Below are positions 1 to 5,321 of a stretch of 6,493 bases of DNA, in pieces. The stretch covers positions 1,171 to 7,663 of the forward strand of contig JAVHLO010000164.1 of the NCBI GenBank assembly GCA_031082105.1, given 5' to 3'. The translations under genes and the position numbers were made by a program. The notes under the pieces were generated by a model that made no database searches, was not told where the DNA came from, and saw only the letters and a program-made list of their open reading frames with translations. Numbering within the stretch: the stretch's first letter is position 1; every line of letters begins with the position of its first letter. Source of the DNA: Planctomycetota bacterium. GTDB lineage: Bacteria; Planctomycetota; MHYJ01; JACQXL01; JAVHLO01.

Positions 1-259
1 CGATCGGTTTCTCGACCTTCAGAGGATCGGGGGCGGGGGGCTGGATGTTCACCGTGATCGGAGGGGGTGGAAGCTCGCCTGCCTCACCCATGCTGAGGCT
101 CGACATAACGACGATCACGAGCAAATGGAAAGCGACACTTATCGCCCACCAGGGCGTGCGCTTCACCTGCTCCTGCATCCAATCGTTGAAATCGAATCTC
201 TCGGTCTGGACCGACCTGGAAAACGAATGCCCGCCCGTAGGTTCTGTCTGACCTGCCAT
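1..259 (-). CDS. TonB-like membrane anchor of a third tandem toroid-type protein (5' part only)
   Basis: Only the first 86 codons lie in the window; the gene continues past position 1. The product starts MAGQTEPTGG and has a hydrophilic N-terminus of about 36 residues. That part holds the F-D-F-x2-W-x2-EQVKRTPWW stretch also seen in the two complete paralogues to the right. A single hydrophobic helix follows (about 37-57), then a proline-rich stretch. The helix has S41, H45, M52 and S56, the same S-x3-H-x6-M-x3-S spacing as its neighbours and close to the SHLS motif of TonB. The start is ATG at 259-257, preceded by a good AAGGAG ribosome binding site. By homology the missing part should carry an acidic/glycine linker and a squalene-cyclase-like toroid, but that is inference. 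Expected topology is N-in, with the C-terminus outside the inner membrane. A sigma-70 promoter and two ECF-type sites lie upstream. Confidence 0.85.
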   Translation of the reverse strand, partial: MAGQTEPTGGHSFSRSVQTERFDFNDWMQEQVKRTPWWAISVAFHLLVIVVMSSLSMGEAGELPPPPITVNIQPPAPDPLKVEKPI

Positions 260-298
260 TGTTTTCTCCTTCAGCAGTGACTACAACGCTACAAACTC

Positions 299-327
299 AG
301 TATACAGATGTCCGCCGGTCATGTCAA
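299..327 (-). promoter_or_regulatory. Sigma-70 promoter of the leftmost paralogue
   Basis: On the minus strand there is a perfect TTGACA (-35, 327-322), a 17-bp spacer, and TATACT (-10, 304-299), one base from consensus. Transcription should begin near 291-293, giving a leader of about 33 nt before the ATG at 259. No comparable sigma-70 match was seen upstream of the other two paralogues. Confidence 0.75.
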
Positions 328-353
328 GCAAAATTTTCCCGGCCACTACTACA

Positions 354-378
354 AACGAAAACCTGTCGAAAAGGTTCA
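354..378 (-). promoter_or_regulatory. ECF-type promoter/operator, proximal copy for the leftmost paralogue
   Basis: Minus strand: TGAACC (378-373), 15 bp beginning TTTT, then CGTT (357-354), followed by TGTAG. It matches the TGAACC-N15-CGTT motif found upstream of the other two paralogues. The CGTT lies 94 nt before the start codon, close to the 91 nt of the middle gene. It differs from the other three copies after CGTT (TGTA in place of CAATA). Confidence 0.5.
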
Positions 379-439
379 GAGAATCTGCGCCGCGGACAAC
401 CACTTGAATCCCTCTTTGCTGAGGCGACGTCGGACGGCA

Positions 440-469
440 TATTGAACGCAATTCGTCACGATAGGTTCA
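440..469 (-). promoter_or_regulatory. ECF-type promoter/operator, distal copy for the leftmost paralogue
   Basis: Minus strand: TGAACC (469-464), 15 bp, CGTT (448-445), continuing CAATA. The outer bases form a TGAAC/GTTCA inverted repeat, so the element could also be a dimeric regulator's operator. It lies 185 nt upstream of the start codon, much farther than the equivalent sites of the other genes. It is the only copy without the TTTT just after the -35. Confidence 0.5.
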
Positions 470-535
470 CAAACGTACGCCCGCTCGTGGAGTATGCGAT
501 TCTGCCGCCCTCCCGATGCGTCCCGTGTGACGCTG

Positions 536-2149
536 CTACTTGGACGTCTTGCTTCTTTCGTTGCCCCTGAAGACGTTCTCGTACCTATAGTAGACTTCGA
601 GCGTCAGCGTGTTGATTGCGGTTGCGTAGACCCTGCCTCCCTCGAAACCCCACCTGTCGTCGGCGTCCCAGCTTCCGCAGGCGCACTTATCGGATTTCTT
701 CTTCTGGGTGTCTACGAGCGCGGACTTCAACTGCCTGTTCCATTCCTTCCAGTACTTGTGGGATGCGCCGGGGGTGTCCGGCCCGTCGTACATGTAGAGG
801 GCGAGCGTGGCATAGTACCAGTAGTAGTAGTCGTTGGAGAAGGTTGTCTTGTTCCACTCGGGCAGGTCCTGCATCAGGACCTTGGCCTGCGCGTTGAGGA
901 TCGGGTCGTCCTGGTTGCCCTCGACATACATCTTTATGAGCATGCCGATCGCGGTCATCGCGTTGTGGTTCATGTAGTGATCGTTCTTACCCAGTTCGGA
1001 CACCTTCGTGCCCGCATCTTCGCGGCACTGGTAGCCGACCCGGAAATACATGTCTTCGGTGAGCTCGTTTACGAGGTTCAACCCGCCCTGGTACGCCGCC
1101 ATGCCAACATTGAAGCCGGCCATCTCCGCCGACTTGAGCGCCATCACGCACCAGCCGGTCACGGACATGTCATTATCCTGCGGCTGGAAATCGTAGCGCC
1201 AGCCACGGTACTTCGTCTGTGCCCGCATCAGGTACTCGACGGCGAGGCGGGCGGATTTCTGGAAGAGAGGGCTATCCGTCATCCAGTACGCCTCGCACAT
1301 GGTGAGCGTGCCGAGGGCGTGGTTGTACATGTATTTGGCGCAGGACTTGCCGCCGAACAGCCCCTCCACGTCCTGCTGTCTCTGCAGCCAGAGAAGCCCC
1401 TTCTTGACAACCTTCCCGAATGCGATTCCATCGATGATGTCTTCCGACCGATGCGTGTAGCCTGCGCCAAGGAAAGCGAGGAGCGCGAGCCCCGTCACAC
1501 CGACGTTGTAGTCCGGGTAGCCGGGCCCGTCGCAGATCGTGCCCTTGCACTGTGAATGGAATCCGTCACTGTCCCAGTAGCCTTCCGGGTTCTGGTGCCG
1601 CGCAAGCCACACCAGACCGTTGATTGTGACCCTGACGATGGTACCTCCGCCGTCTCCGCCCTGCCCCAATTTTATCCGGCCGCTGCCCCGTCCGCCGCCA
1701 CCGCCCGCCCCGCCACCAAGGCCCAGCGTGTCGAATGCGCCTTCGTTCTGCAGGTCCTTGCCAAAGCAGGGATCGAGATTGGGACCATTCCCCGGCACGT
1801 TGGAGTCATCGTCCGGGTCTTTGGAGGGAGACTCATCCGGCGCGTCCGTGGGGTCCGGATCTTCTTCGCCCCGCTCGTCAGGGATGTCTGTCCGGGGATC
1901 ATCGATCGGGTTCTCGATCTTCAGGGGTGGAGGCGGAGGGAGCTCAATTGTCACTGTGATCGGAGGAATGGGAGCCTCGCCCGCCTCCCCCATCGAGAGG
2001 GTCGACATAACGAGGATCGCCAACAGATGGAATACGACGCTGATCGCCCACCAGGGCGTGCGCTTGACCTGTTCCTGCGTCCATTCGCTGAGATCGAATC
2101 TATCGCCCTGGAGCGGCTGGCCGCATGCGTGTTCGTGTTGAGTTGACAT
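536..2149 (-). CDS. TonB-like membrane-anchored squalene-cyclase-type toroid protein (middle paralogue)
   Basis: The predicted product is 537 aa and bitopic. Residues 1-32 are cytoplasmic, ending EQVKRTPWW. The helix spans about 33-53, with S37, H41, M48 and S52 in TonB-like S-x3-H-x6-M-x3-S spacing. A proline-rich segment follows, then a very acidic Asp/Pro linker and a glycine-rich linker. From about 172 to 525 lies an alpha-toroid domain of the prenyltransferase/squalene-oxidase-repeat type. It has a clean QW motif (QNPEGYW, Q186 to W192), then GLFGG, GWRYD and a last GSWDADDRW block, ending in LTLEVYYRY. Thioester (CGEQ) and mid-protein DxDD signatures are absent, so enzymatic activity is doubtful; binding or scaffolding in the periplasm is as likely. 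Other starts are GTG at 2173 and ATG at 2164. I prefer 2149 because its G-run ribosome binding site aligns with that of the right-hand paralogue. The toroid is very similar to that paralogue, by eye about 80% or more identical; the linkers differ. Confidence 0.92.
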   Translation of the reverse strand: MSTQHEHACGQPLQGDRFDLSEWTQEQVKRTPWWAISVVFHLLAILVMSTLSMGEAGEAPIPPITVTIELPPPPPLKIENPIDDPRTDIPDERGEEDPDPTDAPDESPSKDPDDDSNVPGNGPNLDPCFGKDLQNEGAFDTLGLGGGAGGGGGRGSGRIKLGQGGDGGGTIVRVTINGLVWLARHQNPEGYWDSDGFHSQCKGTICDGPGYPDYNVGVTGLALLAFLGAGYTHRSEDIIDGIAFGKVVKKGLLWLQRQQDVEGLFGGKSCAKYMYNHALGTLTMCEAYWMTDSPLFQKSARLAVEYLMRAQTKYRGWRYDFQPQDNDMSVTGWCVMALKSAEMAGFNVGMAAYQGGLNLVNELTEDMYFRVGYQCREDAGTKVSELGKNDHYMNHNAMTAIGMLIKMYVEGNQDDPILNAQAKVLMQDLPEWNKTTFSNDYYYWYYATLALYMYDGPDTPGASHKYWKEWNRQLKSALVDTQKKKSDKCACGSWDADDRWGFEGGRVYATAINTLTLEVYYRYENVFRGNERSKTSK

Positions 2150-2156
2150 TGAGATT

Positions 2157-2162
2157 CCCCCC
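2157..2162 (-). promoter_or_regulatory. G-run ribosome binding site deciding the start at 2149
   Basis: On the minus strand GGGGGG sits 7 nt before ATG 2149. The right-hand paralogue has the same GGGGGG (3942-3937), 6 nt before its ATG at 3930, after a similar TTTCA context. This shared layout favours 2149. A competing AAGGTG lies 6 nt before ATG 2164, so an 8-codon or shorter N-terminal extension cannot be excluded. Confidence 0.5.
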
Positions 2163-2235
2163 ATTGAAATCACCTTGCCGGAAGAGCGGCAACCACAAGT
2201 CCGCAGAATGAATCCACCGGCGTTTCAGCCATCAT

Positions 2236-2265
2236 TATTGAACGGTGAAAAGCGAAAAAGGTTCA
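2236..2265 (-). promoter_or_regulatory. ECF-type promoter/operator of the middle paralogue
   Basis: Minus strand: TGAACC (2265-2260), 15 bp beginning TTTT, CGTT (2244-2241), then CAATA. The -35 element begins 21 nt after the stop codon of the upstream paralogue, and CGTT is 91 nt before ATG 2149. This gives the gene its own promoter within a gap of only 137 bp. Half-sites TTGAAC/GTTCAA also make an inverted repeat. Confidence 0.6.
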
Positions 2266-2286
2266 AGCTTTCCGGCGCCGGGACCG

Positions 2287-3930
2287 CTACTTGCAGGTCT
2301 TGCGTCTGGCCGCGCCCGAGAAGACGTTGGGATACCTGTAGTAGACCTCAAGCGTAAGCGTGTTGATCGCAGTGGCGTACACCCGGCCGCCCTCGAAACC
2401 CCATCTGTCGTCGGCGTCCCAGCTTCCTTCTGCGCACTTGTCGGCCTTCTTTCTCTGGGTGTCTCGGATCGCGACCAGCATGGACTTGTTCCATTCCTTC
2501 CAATACTTCTGCGTCGGGCTGCCGCTATCAGGGCCGTCGTACATGAAGAGCGCGAGTGTCGCATAGTACCAGTAGTAGTAGTCGTTCGTCAGGTTCTTCT
2601 TGTTCCACTCGGGCAGGTCCTGCATCAGGATTCGGGCTTGCGCGCTGAGGATGGGGTCGGCCGGGTTGCCTTCAGTGTACATCCTTATGAGCATACCGAT
2701 TGCGGTCATCGCGCCGTGGTTCATGTAGTGATCGTTCTTGCCTTTCTCGGATACCTGTGTGCCGGCATCCTCGCTGGACTGGTATCCGACCCGGAAATAC
2801 AGGTCTTCGGTGAGCTCGTTCACGAGGTTGAGCGCGCCCTGGTATCCTGCCATGCCCACCTGGAAACCGGCCAGTTCTGCGGACTTGAGGGCCATGACGC
2901 ACCAGCCGGTTACGGACATATCGTTGTCCCGCGGCTGGGAATCGTAGCGCCACCCGCGGTATTTCGTTTGGGCGCGCATCAGGTATTCGACGGCGCGGCG
3001 GGCGGACCTTTCGAAGAGCGGGCTTTGCGTCATCCCGTATGCCTCGCACATGGCGAGCGTGCCGAGCGCGTGGTTGTACATGTACTTGGCGCCGGACTTG
3101 CCGCCGAACAGGCCCTCAGTATCTTGCTGGCTCTGCAGCCACTTGAGTCCGTTCACGACGACTCTGCCGAAGCTGCAACCTTCTATGACGTCCTTGGATT
3201 TGTGTGTGTAACCGGCGCCGAGGAAGGCCAGCAGCGCCAATCCAGTCACGCCGACATTGTACTCGGGGTAGCCGGGTCCGTCGCAGATGGTGCCCTTGCA
3301 CTGCGAATGGAACCCGTCGCAGTCCCAGTAGCCTTCCGGATTCTGATGCCGCGCAAGCCAGGCGAGTCCGCGGATGGTGCTGAAAACGGGACCCCTTCCG
3401 TCGCCGTCTCCTCGGTTTCCCCCGGGTCCGCCGGGTCCGCCAGGGCCGGGCCTGTTCCCAAATTCGCCGCCGAACCTGCCGCCGCCAACGCCCGGGACAT
3501 CTATGTCGCCGCTGCGGTCCATATCCCTGTTAAAGAGGCCCTCGAGACCGTTGCCCATCGGTTCGTGTTCCTCCGGGCCTTGTGGGTTTGGGTCTACGGA
3601 CTGCTCAGTCTCGGCCAACTCGTCCTGCTCGGGGGTCGGCACATCCGGGATGTCGCTGGAGGGTTTCAGAACCAACTCTTCGATCGTTGGTGCCGGCGGG
3701 ACTGGCGGCGGAAGTCTCACAATGTAGCCGTCGATCGGCGGCACTTCGCCGGCATTGCCCATGCTTATGCTCGCCATCAGGAGGATGATTACGGAGTGAA
3801 ACACGACCGAGACTGCCCACCATGGCGTACGTTCGACCTGTTCACGCATCCAGGTGCCGAGGTCGAACTTCTCCATGCCGTGGGGACTGCCGGTGCGCCA
3901 TGCACAACCCGTCTCACTTTCGTTTCTCAT
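2287..3930 (-). CDS. TonB-like membrane-anchored squalene-cyclase-type toroid protein (right paralogue)
   Basis: The product is 547 aa, bitopic, probably N-in with a large extracytoplasmic domain. Residues 1-36 are hydrophilic and end EQVERTPWW. The helix is about 37-57, with S41, H45, M52 and S56 matching the spacing of the TonB SHLS motif. A proline-rich segment (64-81), an acidic Glu/Pro/Gln linker (90-125) and a Gly/Pro-rich linker (147-180) follow. The toroid domain covers about 182-535. Its first QW motif is textbook (Q196-x3-G200-x-W202), with later GLFGG, GWRYD and GSWDADDRW blocks. A D-x-D-G-F-H-x2-C-x4-C cluster (203-216) follows the first QW motif and is shared with the middle paralogue. 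The start at 3930 has a GGGGGG ribosome binding site 6 nt upstream; an internal Met19 has none. Families like this are usually called prenyltransferase/squalene oxidase repeat proteins in planctomycetes, and their function is not established. This is the first gene of the leftward cluster, behind an ECF-type site. Confidence 0.92.
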   Translation of the reverse strand: MRNESETGCAWRTGSPHGMEKFDLGTWMREQVERTPWWAVSVVFHSVIILLMASISMGNAGEVPPIDGYIVRLPPPVPPAPTIEELVLKPSSDIPDVPTPEQDELAETEQSVDPNPQGPEEHEPMGNGLEGLFNRDMDRSGDIDVPGVGGGRFGGEFGNRPGPGGPGGPGGNRGDGDGRGPVFSTIRGLAWLARHQNPEGYWDCDGFHSQCKGTICDGPGYPEYNVGVTGLALLAFLGAGYTHKSKDVIEGCSFGRVVVNGLKWLQSQQDTEGLFGGKSGAKYMYNHALGTLAMCEAYGMTQSPLFERSARRAVEYLMRAQTKYRGWRYDSQPRDNDMSVTGWCVMALKSAELAGFQVGMAGYQGALNLVNELTEDLYFRVGYQSSEDAGTQVSEKGKNDHYMNHGAMTAIGMLIRMYTEGNPADPILSAQARILMQDLPEWNKKNLTNDYYYWYYATLALFMYDGPDSGSPTQKYWKEWNKSMLVAIRDTQRKKADKCAEGSWDADDRWGFEGGRVYATAINTLTLEVYYRYPNVFSGAARRKTCK

Positions 3931-3999
3931 GTGCTACCCCCCTGAAAAATGTTGTACGAACGTCTTCGATTTCCGTCGAACGCGATCTGCGTGTCGGAA

Positions 4000-4029
4000 T
4001 ATTGAACGGTCTGTTGCGGAAAAGGTTCA
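4000..4029 (-). promoter_or_regulatory. ECF-type promoter/operator of the right paralogue
   Basis: Minus strand: TGAACC (4029-4024), 15 bp beginning TTTT, CGTT (4008-4005), then CAATA. CGTT is 74 nt before the start codon. Together with the middle gene's copy this is the best-conserved pair: identical TGAACCTTTT and CCGTTCAATA ends at the same distance. ECF sigma promoters characteristically have a GAAC-type -35 and a CGT/GTC-type -10 about 16 bp apart, which fits. Confidence 0.6.
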
Positions 4030-4098
4030 TGGAAGCCACGCGAAGCGGTCCCGAACGGCGGGGTGCACATCTGGCATGTAGGCCGGGAAGAAAGGGCT

Positions 4099-4139
4099 TG
4101 GCCGGATTGGGCGGGCTGCGCTGCTGTCAAGTCCGGCCA
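4099..4139. repeat. 8-bp perfect inverted repeat
   Basis: TGGCCGGA (4099-4106) and TCCGGCCA (4132-4139) are exact reverse complements separated by 25 bp. No T-run follows on either strand, so it is not a standard terminator. It could be a protein-binding dyad or chance in GC-rich DNA. Confidence 0.3.
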
Positions 4140-4176
4140 GTGTGCGGTCGGCTGAAAGCGACACGAGTTCGAACCC

Positions 4177-4224
4177 GAGCACGAGCAGGAGCACGAACAA
4201 GAGCACGAGCAAGAGTAAGAGCAC
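4177..4224. repeat. Degenerate GAGCAC-type hexanucleotide array (8 units)
   Basis: Eight consecutive 6-bp units read GAGCAC, GAGCAG, GAGCAC, GAACAA, GAGCAC, GAGCAA, GAGTAA, GAGCAC. A decayed unit or two (CACGAG, then TTCGAACCC) lies just to the left, from 4162. C-ending and R-ending units mostly alternate, suggesting a 12-bp higher-order period. The array ends about 95 bp before the -35 of the rightward promoter. One frame reads EHEQEHEQEHEQE then stop; no gene call is supported. Confidence 0.75.
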
Positions 4225-4319
4225 GGGCGTCCTTTCGCGGGAATGACAGTCTGTCGCACCGTTCCCTGGACACGCGAACAATCCCGGGCCGGGGGGGGCT
4301 CGGATCACGTGCAATTTGC

Positions 4320-4348
4320 TTGACAAATTTGCGGTCAAGTGATATCCT
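4320..4348 (+). promoter_or_regulatory. Sigma-70 promoter of the SPOR / small basic protein operon
   Basis: Perfect TTGACA (4320-4325), 17-bp spacer, TATCCT (4343-4348), with TG one base upstream of the -10 (4340-4341), an extended -10. Transcription should start near 4355, leaving a leader of about 57 nt. The -35 overlaps a TTGAC/GTCAA dyad (4320-4324, 4334-4338) and an imperfect direct repeat, GCAATTTGC (4311-4319) and CAAATTTGC (4324-4332), so an operator may overlap it. Confidence 0.75.
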
Positions 4349-4411
4349 GAAGCGTTTCATTGCTAACCTTAGCCGCGTCAAGGCCATGCGGTTTTGTGTG
4401 AGGGAGACGCC

Positions 4412-5305
4412 ATGCGCAAGAAGAAGGGGGCTGCGGAGTTCTTTGAGCTCTTCAAGACGCGCGTCAAGGACGCGGGCGTGAATGTCGGTTCGCAGACGGC
4501 GCCGACACGGGATGCCGCAGGCGCAACCATCCCCCCGGCGGTCCAGCCCCAGCTCGAGGAGCAGCACAGGCCTGCCGCGTGGCTCGGTCCGGACAACGGC
4601 AAGCGGCTTGCCGAGTCGTCCCTGGCACCGACGCCTTCCGGCCTGCGTGCCTCTGTTGCGGACGATGGTGATGAACGTTTGACACCCGGCGAGAGGACGT
4701 TTACTCTGACCGTCAACACGGCGGCGTTGATCGTTCTCTTGCTGATCAGTGCGGCCTTTGCGTCGTTCGGATTCGGCTTCTGGTTCGGCAAGGAAGCGGG
4801 CCGCAACGAGGCGCTGGAAGGGAACGCGAAAGCGTCGTTGAAAGGCGACGAAGCGAGCATCGAAACCGCCGGCGCCAGGACTGTTCTGCCGCCGGACCGA
4901 TACCCGAACGTCAGCCCGGACTCCGCCAAGGGCGGTGACTCAACGGGAGTGAAGAAGCCGTCCGAAGTGCAGCGGAATCCGGGTCCGGGAGTCTCAAAAC
5001 CGGTCGACCCGCCACCCGTGAAGCCGACACCTCCCTCGCGATTCTACTCGATACGCTTGGTCGACTGGGAGCTCGATGACCCGGACGGGAAGGCCTGCGC
5101 GAAGAACCACGTTGAAGACCTGCGCAAGGCGGGGTTCGAGGAAGGCTCGGTTCGTACCGTGACGCGCGGAAGCAAGCGTGTCCTCGCCGTGTGCTACGGT
5201 CAGTACGAGACGGAGACGGAGGCGCTCAAATATCTGTCACGCCTGCAGAAGATACAGAGAGCGTACAGCAGTGCGAATGTCATGCTTATTTCTGAAAGCC
5301 GCTGA
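4412..5305 (+). CDS. Bitopic SPOR-domain protein
   Basis: The product is 297 aa. The N-terminus is basic and probably cytoplasmic (MRKKKGAAEFFELFKTR). A disordered Pro/Ala/Gln-rich segment runs to about residue 95. One transmembrane helix follows (about 99-124, AALIVLLLISAAFASFGFGF), then a charged, proline-rich periplasmic linker to about 210. A C-terminal SPOR-like domain occupies 211-294. Its pattern is FYSIRLV, then a helix (AKNHVEDLRKAGF), a strand (RVLAVCYGQYETETEA), a second helix (LKYLSRLQKI) and a final strand (SSANVMLI), the usual beta-alpha-beta order. SPOR domains bind denuded septal peptidoglycan, so a cell-envelope or division role is plausible. ATG 4412 is chosen over an upstream in-frame TTG at 4394 because AGGGAG lies 5 nt before it. 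It is first in an apparent operon, 16 bp before the small basic protein gene. Confidence 0.85.
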   Translation: MRKKKGAAEFFELFKTRVKDAGVNVGSQTAPTRDAAGATIPPAVQPQLEEQHRPAAWLGPDNGKRLAESSLAPTPSGLRASVADDGDERLTPGERTFTLTVNTAALIVLLLISAAFASFGFGFWFGKEAGRNEALEGNAKASLKGDEASIETAGARTVLPPDRYPNVSPDSAKGGDSTGVKKPSEVQRNPGPGVSKPVDPPPVKPTPPSRFYSIRLVDWELDDPDGKACAKNHVEDLRKAGFEEGSVRTVTRGSKRVLAVCYGQYETETEALKYLSRLQKIQRAYSSANVMLISESR

Positions 5306-5321
5306 GTAGGAGACAACGACG

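Larger units (their letters stand above)
3931..4411. other. Divergent intergenic region
   Basis: This 481-bp gap separates the leftward toroid cluster from the rightward SPOR operon. It contains the ECF-type site for the leftward gene, an 8-bp inverted repeat, a degenerate hexamer array, a run of eight G (4291-4298) and the sigma-70 promoter for the rightward operon. Open frames crossing it (for example one reading RARARA or LLVLLFVLLLV through the hexamer array) have no good start signal and no recognisable protein character, so I treat it as non-coding. Confidence 0.7.

Noticed and set aside
518..533. Hairpin GCGTC/GACGC just after the middle paralogue's stop codon as a terminator
   Set aside because: Only a 5-bp stem and no T-run after it on the minus strand.
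2272..2281. CCGGCGCCGG palindrome just after the right paralogue's stop codon
   Set aside because: A 10-bp palindrome is common in GC-rich DNA and can only form a 3-bp stem; not a terminator.
536..3930. Calling the toroid proteins true squalene-hopene or oxidosqualene cyclases
   Set aside because: They are shorter, have a TonB-like anchor and linker, and lack a DxDD in the expected central position; only the fold and QW-type motifs are supported.
536..3930. Alpha-2-macroglobulin-type thioester toroid
   Set aside because: No CGEQ-type thioester motif is present.
2245..3945. Long plus-strand open frame (566 codons) opposite the right paralogue, and similar ones at 494-1555 and 1556-2146
   Set aside because: They are antisense shadows of GC-rich coding sequence. 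They lack ribosome binding sites and recognisable domains, whereas the minus-strand frames give coherent paralogous proteins.
4099..4131. Minus-strand TTGACA (4130-4125) as another promoter for the leftward cluster
   Set aside because: No acceptable -10 hexamer lies 16-18 bp downstream.
3822..4481. Open frames through the divergent gap (RARARA-like on plus, LLVLLFVLLLV-like on minus)
   Set aside because: The apparent low-complexity or membrane character comes from the hexamer array. They overlap promoters and real gene starts and have no convincing start signal.
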